Shown here: positions 1 to 8,100 of the stretch, one piece after another
Layout of the letters: every line of letters starts with the position of its first letter
Numbering within the stretch: the stretch's first letter is position 1
Origin: CAZRUA01 sp964603125
GTDB lineage: Bacteria > Bacteroidota > Bacteroidia > B-17B0 > Aurantibacillaceae
Direction: 5' to 3'
DNA: 12,978 bases
Assembly: GCA_964603125.1 (NCBI GenBank)
Contig: CAZRUA010000104.1
Span: 1-12,978, forward strand
Program-made: the position numbers and the translations under genes
Notes under the pieces: generated by a model
Told to the model about the DNA's origin: nothing
Database searches by the model: none
The model's input: only the letters and a program-made list of their open reading frames with translations

Positions 1-929
1 TGTAAACCGTGAATACCTAAGTCAATACAAGTACGTTTACCTACTTCAATAATTTCTTCTTCAATTTGTTTCTTCACTTTTTCAACCACTTCTTCAATAC
101 GAGCTGGATGTATTCGTCCGTCAGATACCAATTGATGTAATGCTAAACGAGCAATCTCACGACGAACTGGATCGAAACCAGATAAAGTAATTGCGTCTGG
201 TGTATCATCCACAATCACTTCAATTCCTGTAGCTCCTTCAAACGCACGAATATTTCTACCTTCGCGGCCAATGATTCTACCTTTCATTTCATCGCTTTCG
301 ATGTGGAAAACAGTAACAGAATTTTCAATAGCTTGCTCTGTAGCAACACGCTGAATACTTTGTATTACAATCTTTTTAGCTTCTAAATTTGCAGTTAACT
401 TAGCCTCATCCATTACGTCTTTCACGTAACTCATCGCTTCTGTTTTAGCTTCAGCTTTTACGTTTTCAATTAACTGCAATTTCGCTTCTTCAGCTTTAAT
501 TCCAGAAATAGCTTCTAATTGCTCAATTTGACGTTTACGATGTTTGTCAATTTCTTCTTGTTTACGAGCATTATTTTCGATTTGCTGAGCTAATTGTTGT
601 TTTTGGTTGTCTAACTCATGTTGTTTTTTGTTAGCTTCTTCCAGTTTTTTGTTTAAATCAGCTTCTTTTTGTTTCGCCTTATTCTCAAGCTTAAGCAATT
701 CATTGTTACGCTCATTCACTGATTTTTCATGTTCAGTTTTTAATTGTAAGAATTTTTCTTTTGCTTGAAGAATCTTCTCTTGTTTTAAAGCTTCGTTTTT
801 CAATTCAGCTTCTTTAATCATGTTTTCTTTTTGCGCACTTATGGTTTTGTTCATTTTTGAACCCGCCAGCACAAAACCTACGATTAGTCCCGCTATTAAA
901 GCTACTACTATTCCTATTATTAAACCCAT
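1..929 (-). CDS. rny: Ribonuclease Y, N-terminal part (cut by window start)
   Basis: RNase Y is a membrane-anchored endoribonuclease that initiates mRNA decay. The 309 visible codons begin with an ATG at 927-929. They encode an N-terminal transmembrane helix (about residues 1-24, rich in Gly, Ile, Val and Leu), then a long Lys/Glu/Gln-rich coiled coil (about 25-205), then a KH RNA-binding domain. The KH GxxG loop is GREG at residues 221-224, inside the segment GRIIGREGRNIR. The reading ends at about IDLGIHGL, just before the catalytic HD phosphohydrolase domain, which must lie left of base 1. Family members are about 520 residues, so roughly 40% is missing because of the window edge, not because the gene is broken. 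It follows zapA in the same direction after a structured 93-base gap. Identification is firm from domain order and the KH sequence. No promoter of its own was found. Confidence 0.96.
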   Translation of the reverse strand, partial: MGLIIGIVVALIAGLIVGFVLAGSKMNKTISAQKENMIKEAELKNEALKQEKILQAKEKFLQLKTEHEKSVNERNNELLKLENKAKQKEADLNKKLEEANKKQHELDNQKQQLAQQIENNARKQEEIDKHRKRQIEQLEAISGIKAEEAKLQLIENVKAEAKTEAMSYVKDVMDEAKLTANLEAKKIVIQSIQRVATEQAIENSVTVFHIESDEMKGRIIGREGRNIRAFEGATGIEVIVDDTPDAITLSGFDPVRREIARLALHQLVSDGRIHPARIEEVVEKVKKQIEEEIIEVGKRTCIDLGIHGL

Positions 930-951
930 TTTATGTGTTTAGTTATTAATT

Positions 952-1002
952 AAAAAAAAAGCACAATCTTATTCATCTGTTGCCAGAATTATAAGTTTGT
1001 GC
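952..1002 (-). terminator. Nested hairpin plus U9 between zapA and rny
   Basis: Read on the minus strand, 1002-961 folds as one long hairpin. It has a 6-bp GCACAA/TTGTGC stem, an A-A mismatch, a 5-bp CTTAT/ATAAG stem, a symmetric 3x3 internal loop (AAT/TGA), a 4-bp TCTG/CAGA stem and a GCAA (GNRA-class) tetraloop. Nine U residues (960-952) follow at once. The shape fits an intrinsic terminator for the coiled-coil/zapA transcript. The regular internal loop and GNRA cap are more elaborate than a terminator needs, and rny starts only 22 bases after the U tract with no obvious promoter. A leaky terminator or a regulatory leader of rny are therefore alternatives. Confidence 0.7.
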
Positions 1003-1023
1003 AGCATATTAAATCAGTTTTCC

Positions 1024-1323
1024 TTACTGATTTATCTTTTCTTGATGTGTTTTAACCAATAGGTTTAACTCATCAAGTATTTTTTGATTATTTAAAAGCT
1101 CTTCCGATTTTTCTTTATCCTTCTTTAAAAACTCTGTTACCATTTGTAAACTTACCATCGCCAAAATGTCCTTCTTGTCAATAACAGGGTAGTTTTTTTC
1201 GAATTCCTTGATTTTATCATTTAAAAATATTGCCGCTTCATTCACGTTCACCTCATCTTCAGGCTTCACTTTTAAAGCATATTCTGCTCCAGCAATTATT
1301 ATTTTTAATGATACCTCACTCAT
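1024..1323 (-). CDS. zapA: Cell division protein ZapA
   Basis: ZapA is a small cytoplasmic protein that binds FtsZ and promotes bundling of its filaments in the Z ring. This 99-residue product starts MSEVSLKIIIAG and has the typical N-terminal beta strands followed by an alpha helix that includes the segment KKDILAMVSLQMVTEFL. The C-terminal half is a charged helix suited to the family's dimeric coiled coil. Length is normal for ZapA. I chose the ATG at 1321-1323. The frame stays open to a TTG at 1342-1344 that abuts the upstream stop, but those extra seven residues do not look like ZapA. It lies 21 bases downstream of the coiled-coil gene, so the two are probably co-transcribed, and a hairpin with a U tract follows it before rny. 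Confidence 0.93.
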   Translation of the reverse strand: MSEVSLKIIIAGAEYALKVKPEDEVNVNEAAIFLNDKIKEFEKNYPVIDKKDILAMVSLQMVTEFLKKDKEKSEELLNNQKILDELNLLVKTHQEKINQ

Positions 1324-1344
1324 AATTAAATCGTAGTTAAACAA

Positions 1345-2898
1345 TTAACTGTTTAACAGAGCAATGCATTTATCAATTTCGCGCACTAACTCGTTTATTT
1401 GCAGCTTCATTTGGGTTTTATCTTTTGTGCCCATTAATAAAGCTTGTGCTAATTTACTCTGTTTATTTCTTTCTTCCAAGTTTAATAATTCAGTACTCTG
1501 ATTATCAATAGTTTGGGTTAATTCTGTAATCTGATTTCTTAAGGAATTTACCTGATTTTCTAGGTTTATTTTCTCTTCACCTAAAAAGTCGATTTTTTTC
1601 ATTAAACCAGCAGTAAACTCTTCGTCGGTGTTATTTGAAGTAAACAAATTGTTAAGTCCTAAATCCGATTGTTGAATTTGATTTAACTGATTTTGTAAAT
1701 TCAATTTTTCATTTTCAATTTCAGCAATTTTAAAATTGAAATTATCAGTAATGCTATTTATTTTTTGATTTAGATTTTCTACCTCAAATTGTAAAGTTTC
1801 AATTTCAACTTGTTGTTCTGAAGAATTACTTGAATTATTTTTTGCAATTAAACCAACTTCATTTTTGAAAAACTCTAAATCTGAACTCAACATTTTTTTA
1901 TCATGTTTCAGTTCATTTACAATTAATGTGTGATGAGCTGTAAATTCATCAAACTTTGTAACCAAGTTATGATATTCTTGTTTTAAACCGTTTAACTCTT
2001 CGCTTAAATTTTCGTTTTCTAATTTAAGTAAGCTACCTTCTGCTATTAAATCAGCGTTGTCTCTTATAAGTAATCCGTTTTCTGCTGATAAACTAGTTAT
2101 TGAATCGGTTAATTCAATGGTCGCTGAATGATTAGATTGTTCAAGATTTTGTAATGTTTTATTTTGCGAATCAATTAATGTTTGCGCATTGCTAATTTGA
2201 CTTTCTAATAAAACTATACGTTGTTTTAAAACTTCGCTTTCCGAAATATCACCAGTGCTGGAAGAATCAACTTTACTTAAGGCTAATTGAAGTTCCTCAA
2301 CTTGATTTAAAAGATTTTGTTTATCAGTTGTAGCACTAATAATAGATTTTTTTAATTCATTAATTTCTGAAACTAGTTTTGCTTCTTTTTCATTTTGTGA
2401 ATCAACGTGTAAAATCAATTCACGAATCTTAGTTGCATAAAAACTATTTTCCAATGTAAGTTTACTTACGTTTTCAGATAACTGACTTACACCAGAAAGT
2501 TCAGATTTTAAATTAGTAATCTCTTCGTTTTTTGATTTTTCAATTAAACTGTATTTATCAATCAATGAGAATATTTCAGCGTCTTTAGCGTCTTTTAAAG
2601 AGTTTAGTTCGTTTGTATTACGTTCAACCAACTCTTCATTTTGTTTTTTTAATTCAGCTATAATTGAGTTTAATTCGGCTATTGAATTTTCTTTTTGCTT
2701 AACTAAACTAGCTTCTGTTTCAATTTGAGATTGAAGTTCGCGAATGGCGTTTTCTTTTTCAGCTATGGTTTGTTTTTCTTTTTTTACTGTTTCAGTATTT
2801 AAAAAAACATTCCTGCGCATTTCTTGCAATGAGCTTCTGTTTTGAATATCTTGATTTAATAATTTTTCAAGATCATTTTTTAAAGTAGTGTACGCCAT
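1345..2898 (-). CDS. 517-residue coiled-coil protein upstream of zapA
   Basis: This is a soluble protein of 517 residues, almost entirely coiled coil and rich in Leu, Glu, Lys, Asn and Gln. It has no signal peptide, membrane helix or enzymatic motif that I can see. Apparent breaks in the coil are Ser/Asn-rich spots near residues 210-221 (DSSSTGDISESE), 352-361 (NNSSNSSEQQ) and 408-427 (contains DLGLNNLFTSNNTDEEF). The last 21 residues (497-517, including INELVREIDKCIALLNS) look like a compact conserved terminus. From memory, much shorter Bacteroidota proteins encoded just before zapA carry a similar EIDKCIALL-type ending. Position directly upstream of zapA and divergence from a cell-wall peptidase suggest a cytoskeletal or division-ring scaffold, perhaps analogous to ZapB. 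That is inference, as coiled coils give poor homology evidence. The start is the ATG at 2896-2898, and I saw no convincing promoter on this strand. Confidence 0.85.
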   Translation of the reverse strand: MAYTTLKNDLEKLLNQDIQNRSSLQEMRRNVFLNTETVKKEKQTIAEKENAIRELQSQIETEASLVKQKENSIAELNSIIAELKKQNEELVERNTNELNSLKDAKDAEIFSLIDKYSLIEKSKNEEITNLKSELSGVSQLSENVSKLTLENSFYATKIRELILHVDSQNEKEAKLVSEINELKKSIISATTDKQNLLNQVEELQLALSKVDSSSTGDISESEVLKQRIVLLESQISNAQTLIDSQNKTLQNLEQSNHSATIELTDSITSLSAENGLLIRDNADLIAEGSLLKLENENLSEELNGLKQEYHNLVTKFDEFTAHHTLIVNELKHDKKMLSSDLEFFKNEVGLIAKNNSSNSSEQQVEIETLQFEVENLNQKINSITDNFNFKIAEIENEKLNLQNQLNQIQQSDLGLNNLFTSNNTDEEFTAGLMKKIDFLGEEKINLENQVNSLRNQITELTQTIDNQSTELLNLEERNKQSKLAQALLMGTKDKTQMKLQINELVREIDKCIALLNS

Positions 2899-2964
2899 AA
2901 TTCTATTAACATAAAAATGTTGAGTATAAATATAGAATATAGTATTAAGGGCTTTTTATAATTG

Positions 2965-2972
2965 TAATTTTG
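2965..2972 (+). promoter_or_regulatory. Putative -7 element TAATTTTG for the M23 gene
   Basis: TAATTTTG matches the Bacteroidota -7 consensus TAnnTTTG. It lies 30 bases before the chosen ATG at 3003, which would give a short leader. No TTG is found at the expected 19-21 base spacing upstream, so support rests on the -7 box and position only. Confidence 0.35.
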
Positions 2973-3002
2973 TTTTCAACATCCTAAAGTTAGTTTTTGA
3001 AC

Positions 3003-4697
3003 ATGATTTTTCTCAGAAATATAAGCCTGATTGCAGCTCTTTTTACCTTTTTTAGTAGTTCAGGTCAAATTAAAAAGATACCCAATAACTTTGGTTGGCC
3101 TACTGATGAGAAAATTTGGTTAACAGGCAATTATGGAGAAGTCCGTCCAAATCATTTTCATGCAGGTTTAGATGTTAAAACTGACCATGTGAAAAATATT
3201 CCTATTCATTCCATTGATGATGGTTATGTGTCTCGTGTAAAAGTGAGTTCTTTTGGTTATGGTAAAGTAATTTATGTTACTCATAAAAATGGGTATGTAA
3301 GTGTTTATGCGCATCAACATCATTTTAATGATGCTGTAACTAAATACATAAGAGCAGAGCAAACCAAGTTAGAAACCTTTGAAATTGAGTTGTTTCCTAA
3401 ACCAAATGAATTGCCAGTTAAAAAGGGCGATATCATTTCATATTCTGGAAACACGGGTAGTTCAGAGGGGCCGCATTTGCATTTTGAAATTAGAGATGAG
3501 AAAACAGAAGTGCCAGTTAATCCTTTAGCATTTTACAATTTTGACGAGAAGGTTAATCCCGTAATTGAGAAGATTGCTATATATGATTTAACCAATCCTA
3601 GTGTTCCTTTTTTAATTGAGACCAAAAGTAAAAGTGCGGTTGTGACAAAGAAAAAAGGGAAAGCAAAAAAGCAAAATGATACTTTAGTTGTGCATTCAAC
3701 ATTTGGTTTAGGAATTGCCTGTTATGACCAAGAAATGCTTGGTGGAAACAAAAACAATGTGTATCAAATTAAACTCTTTGTTGATGATAAATTGATTTAT
3801 GAACATAGGCTGGATAATATACCATTTGATAAAAGCAGACACGTTAATGCCTATGCCGAAAAAATTGAGGGAGCAAAGTTTCAAAAGTCATTTCTTACAA
3901 AGAACCATGATTTTGGTATTTATCAAAGTGTTGTAAATAACGGGCAAATTAAATTTGATGATAGCTTAACTCATAAATGTATGTATGTAGCCATTGACGA
4001 AAATGGAAACAAAAGTTATTTTACATTTTATTTAAAATCGCACCCTGTAAAAACAAGTTTTGTAGAGGATAGAACTTTTTTTAATTGTTTCGAAGGTCAA
4101 AAAGTGGAACTAGAAAATTGCGTAGTAGAGTTAGATGAAAAAACTTTTTTTGAAGATTATCACTTGCAAGTGAAAGCCTTTAAGCCTATTTCAAGTAGGT
4201 ATTATAGCGATATGTTTTCTGTAACGTGTGATGCTAAATTTGGCTTATCAAAGGCATTTCACATTAGTATAAAACCAAATGTTGAAACCAAGTTAAAGGA
4301 TAAATTATGTTTGGTAAATGCGGGTAGTTATGATTCTTATGGCGGAAATGCGGAAAAAGATGGATGGTTTTCTGCATCACTAAAAACTTTAGGTACTTTT
4401 GCTTTACGTCTAGATACAACTGCTCCAACAATTAAATTAAAAACCAAGTTAGGTAAAACCAAAAGCTTAGTCGCACATAAACAATTAGCATTTTCAGTTT
4501 CTGATAATTTAAGTGGAATGGTATCCTTTAAATTATTTATTAATGATAAATGGGTTTATAGTGAATATGAGCATAAGAAGAATGAAATTTTTTATGAAGT
4601 AGACTCGTCAACACCAAAAGGCAAGCTAAATGTTAAGTTCGAGGTTTTAGATAAAGTTGGTAATAAAGCTATAAGTCTGCTTGAATTGACAAATTAG
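3003..4697 (+). CDS. Exported M23-family zinc metallopeptidase
   Basis: Predicted envelope endopeptidase of the LytM/M23 family, which cleaves peptide cross-links in peptidoglycan. The 564-residue product has a Sec signal peptide (about residues 1-21, ending FFSSSGQ, with no lipobox Cys). The M23 domain spans about 30-185. All key residues are present: H53 and D57 in HFHAGLD, H104 in YAH, and H158/H160 in GPHLHF, so the zinc site looks intact and active rather than degenerate. The remaining roughly 380 residues are beta-rich, with a Lys-rich loop (near 211-219, KKGKAKKQND) and a C-terminal Ig-like segment containing TTAPTIKLK and DNLSG. There is no T9SS sorting tail. I chose the ATG at 3003 over an in-frame TTG at 2997. 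It is divergent from the coiled-coil/zapA genes across about 104 bases, which fits a role in envelope growth or division, though the substrate is not shown by sequence. Confidence 0.9.
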   Translation: MIFLRNISLIAALFTFFSSSGQIKKIPNNFGWPTDEKIWLTGNYGEVRPNHFHAGLDVKTDHVKNIPIHSIDDGYVSRVKVSSFGYGKVIYVTHKNGYVSVYAHQHHFNDAVTKYIRAEQTKLETFEIELFPKPNELPVKKGDIISYSGNTGSSEGPHLHFEIRDEKTEVPVNPLAFYNFDEKVNPVIEKIAIYDLTNPSVPFLIETKSKSAVVTKKKGKAKKQNDTLVVHSTFGLGIACYDQEMLGGNKNNVYQIKLFVDDKLIYEHRLDNIPFDKSRHVNAYAEKIEGAKFQKSFLTKNHDFGIYQSVVNNGQIKFDDSLTHKCMYVAIDENGNKSYFTFYLKSHPVKTSFVEDRTFFNCFEGQKVELENCVVELDEKTFFEDYHLQVKAFKPISSRYYSDMFSVTCDAKFGLSKAFHISIKPNVETKLKDKLCLVNAGSYDSYGGNAEKDGWFSASLKTLGTFALRLDTTAPTIKLKTKLGKTKSLVAHKQLAFSVSDNLSGMVSFKLFINDKWVYSEYEHKKNEIFYEVDSSTPKGKLNVKFEVLDKVGNKAISLLELTN

Positions 4698-4790
4698 GTT
4701 ATTCATCCTATTTATTTAGTTAATCGTCGATTTTGAACTACAAGTTGAAAAAGGATTAAGTAATTGTTTTTTTTTGCGGTTTAATTTCGG

Positions 4791-4798
4791 TAAATTTG
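4791..4798 (+). promoter_or_regulatory. Putative -7 element TAAATTTG for the left secreted module
   Basis: TAAATTTG is an exact match to TAnnTTTG and lies 35 bases upstream of the ATG at 4834. Nearby TTG triplets at 4764-4766 and 4774-4776 give spacings of 24 and 14 bases, outside the usual 19-21, so the -33 element is unclear. The site argues against translation starting at the upstream in-frame TTG (4774), since that codon would precede the transcript. Confidence 0.4.
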
Positions 4799-4833
4799 TT
4801 AAGCATAAGTTAATAAATCGTAATTTTAGTAGA

Positions 4834-5169
4834 ATGAAGACTTTTTTAGTATTTTGTATTTTGTTTTTTTCTGTGGCTTTTATAAATGCTCAAAATGGTA
4901 GTAAAGTTGTTGGAGGAGCGCCAGGCAATGTTGACCCAATTAGTCTTACTAAGACCCTTATTTTAAATACTAATTCGATGACATTAAAATCTATAGGTGA
5001 TTTTAAAGATGAGTTGGTATCTTGGAAAGAAAAGGTAATATCTATTTCTATAAATGAGGTTAGCGGTATATTGACTCTTATTCATAATAATTTAATGAAT
5101 GATTCGGAATTTAATGCAGTTCTCTCAAAATATGGGATAACAAAAGAGCAAATTATTAGTTATAAATAG
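4834..5169 (+). CDS. Small exported protein, first gene of left module
   Basis: This 111-residue protein of unrecognised family has a clear Sec signal peptide (residues 1-20, MKTFLVFCILFFSVAFINAQ, cleavage expected after NAQ). The mature part is about 91 residues: a Gly/Ala-rich stretch (21-32), a predicted strand (about 40-45), a helix (FKDELVSW, 57-64), a beta hairpin (VISISINEVSGILTLIHNN, about 68-86) and a C-terminal helix ending SKYGITKEQIISYK. That order hints at a small alpha/beta fold, perhaps ferredoxin-like, but has no Cys or metal-binding motif in the mature part. The ATG at 4834 is chosen because it starts the signal peptide; the frame is open further upstream but without a sensible N-terminus. 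It lies 20 bases before the 1306-residue T9SS protein gene and is probably co-transcribed with it, so it may act with that protein. It lacks a T9SS tail itself. Confidence 0.8.
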   Translation: MKTFLVFCILFFSVAFINAQNGSKVVGGAPGNVDPISLTKTLILNTNSMTLKSIGDFKDELVSWKEKVISISINEVSGILTLIHNNLMNDSEFNAVLSKYGITKEQIISYK

Positions 5170-5189
5170 GGTTTTGACATTTTAATAAA

Positions 5190-8100
5190 ATGAATTTTAA
5201 AGTATTATTATTTTTTTGTATTGTTTTTTTTACAAGTAACTTAAATTTACGAGGACAAGGTAATGCATGCAGCGGTGCTACATCATTAACAGTTAATGGG
5301 ACTTGTGGTTCGGGTACTGTTTCAGATGCCACAGTTAATGACCCTACTTATTCAGGTACATGTACAATTTCGCCACAACGTGACGCTTGGTTTTCTTTTA
5401 CGGCGACTCAAACAACAGCTAGTATTGTTGCAAATTCGGGAAATAGGCAATTAGCTTTGGCAATTTATAGTGGTAGTTGTGGTTCATTAACTCAAATAGG
5501 ATGTGCCAACGCCAATACAACTGCAGGTGCCCAAACAGAGACTGTTAATTTGACTGGGCTAACAATTGGCGCTACTTATTATGTAAGAGTGATTAACGAA
5601 GCGAACAATAATATGAATTTGACTTCATTATGTATTATTACACCACCTTCAAACGATGATTGTTCAGGGGCAACAGTGTTCCCTGCTATACCTACAGATG
5701 GAACTTGTTCCAATCTAACAAATCAATCCACTTCGGGAGCCACAAATTCTAACGTTACTCCATCTGGAAGTTGTACTTCTAATTCTGGTACTCCTGACGA
5801 TGATGTATGGTTTACATTTACAGCAACAACAACAAGTTTAAACTTGACTGCTACTTGGGTTTCTGGGAATACAGATGTATATTGGCAGGTTTTTTCTGGG
5901 GCTTGTTCAGGAACAATGAACTCGCTGTTATGTACCGATAATAATGCTGGAGGATTAATATCGGGTTTAACTATTGGAAATGTATATAAAATTAGGCTTT
6001 ATACTTGGTCAAGTTCTGGTAATACAATTCAAAATATTTGTTTGTCGGCGCCACCACCACCACCATCAAATGATAATTGTTCAGGAGCTACTCCTTTTCC
6101 AGCGATACCAACAAACGGAACTTGTTCAACATTAAGTAATCAATCAACAGCAAATGCAACTGCTTCTTCAGTTACTCCTACAGGAGCATGCACTTCTAAT
6201 GCAGGTACTCCTGATGACGATGTTTGGTTTTCATTTGTAGCAACTACTACTACAGTTGGATTAAGTGCAACTTATGTCTCTGGTAGTTCAGATGTTTATT
6301 GGCAAGTTTTTTCAGGCTCTTGTTCAGGAACAATGACATCCCTCCTTTGTACTGACAATGATGCTGGTGGAGTAATAACAGGGCTTACTATTGGTCAAAC
6401 ATATTATATTAAAATGTATTCATATTTTAGCGCGAGTACGAGTGTGCAAAATATTTGTTTGTCAGCTCCACCTGCAAATGATAATTGTTCTGGAGCTATT
6501 TCATTTCCAGCAGTGCCTACAAATGGAACTTGTTCTACTTTGAGTAATCAATCAACTGCAAATGCTAGTAATTCTAATGTTACTCCAAGTGGAGCATGTA
6601 CTTCTAATTCAGGAACACCAGATGACGATGTTTGGTTTTCCTTTGTGGCTACAGCGACAAGTATAAATTTAACAGCTACTTATGTGTCGGGTAATACAGA
6701 CGTGTACTGGCAAGTTTTTTCAAGTTCATGTTCAAGCACAATGACTTCGATACTTTGTACAGATAATAATACTGGTGGTTTATTGACTGGTTTAACAGTT
6801 GGTCAAACATATTATATTCGATTATACACTTGGTCGAGTTCGGGTAGCACAACTCAAACAATATGTCTATCTACTCCACCACCACCACCTAGTAATGATA
6901 ATCCTTGCGCTGCAACTCCAGTGACAGTTAATACAGGAATTACTTGCTCTTCAACAACTAATGGCACCACTACAAGTGCTACCGCAACTGGAACCGCTAT
7001 GGGGTCTTGTTTTGGTACAGCTGATGATGATGTTTGGTTTAGTTTTGTTGCAACAAATTCAACTCAAACGATAGCATTAGAGAATATTTCTGGCTCAACT
7101 ACTGATATGTATTTTTCAGTTCATGCAGGTACTTGTGGTAGTATTGGAGCAGCGGTTTTATGTAGTGACCCAGAAACTGGAACTGTAACAGGATTAACTG
7201 TTGGTACAACATATTTTGTTAGAGTTTATACATATACTTCAACAACAGGGCAAAATACAAATTTTACAATTTGTATTACACCCCCTCCTCCGGTTCCATC
7301 AAATGATAACCCCTGCGGGGCAACGTCTGTAACGGTTAACACAACTTTTAATTGCGCGTCTCAAACAAGCGGAACAGTTGCTGGAGCAACAGCTACAGGA
7401 ACTGCAATGGGATCTTGTTTTGGCACAGCTGATGATGATGTTTGGTTTAGTTTTGTTGCCAATAATAGCACACAATATATAAGTTTAAATAATATTACAG
7501 GTTCTACAACAGATATGTATTTCTCAGTTCACCCTGGAACATGTGGTTCAATTGGAGCCGCATTGTTATGTAGTGATCCTCAAAATAATATAGTTACTGG
7601 ATTAACAGTGGGTACAACTTATTTTATAAGAGTATACACGTATACTGGAACTACTGGACAAACATCTAGTTTTGATTTGTGTATTACTCCACCGCCTCCA
7701 GTTCCAACAAATGATGAGCCTTGTTCGGCAACGGATGTACCAGTAAATGCCTCTTCATCATGTTCATTAGTAACACCCGGAACAGTTGGTGGTGCAACTT
7801 CTTCAGGTATTGGTTTGGGCGCTTGTTTTGGAACGGCAGATGATGATGTTTGGTTTAGCTTTGTAGCTAATAGTACATCTCAAAATATAACTTTAATGAA
7901 TGTTGCTGGATCAACAACTGATTTGTATCACTCGGTTTATTCGGGAACTTGTAGCTCATTAGGAACTGCAATTGTTTGTAGTGATCCTAATTCAAGCACT
8001 GTAACTGGCTTAATTGTTGGTAACACCTATTATGTTCGAGTTTATTCATATACATCAACAACAGGACAAACAACATCATTTAATGTTTGTATTATGCCTG

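Noticed and set aside
930..1023. 6S RNA gene downstream of zapA, by analogy with the zapA-ssrS order in gammaproteobacteria
   Set aside because: The structured part is only about 42 bases plus the U tract, and the large open central bubble of 6S RNA is not present. A terminator or leader fits better.
1324..1344. N-terminal extension of zapA from a TTG start
   Set aside because: The added residues do not resemble ZapA, and the ATG at 1323 gives a normal family start.
3168..3362. Short minus-strand frame inside the M23 gene; likewise 6676-6861 inside the type-A repeats, 11200-11394 and 12145-12330
   Set aside because: Shadows of well-supported genes on other frames, with unlikely composition.
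4720..4775. Terminator after the M23 gene: TTAATC/GATTAA stem (4720-4725 with 4754-4759), an inner imperfect hairpin and T9
   Set aside because: The stem is AT-rich with unequal internal loops, and seven bases separate it from the T tract. It is too weak to call.
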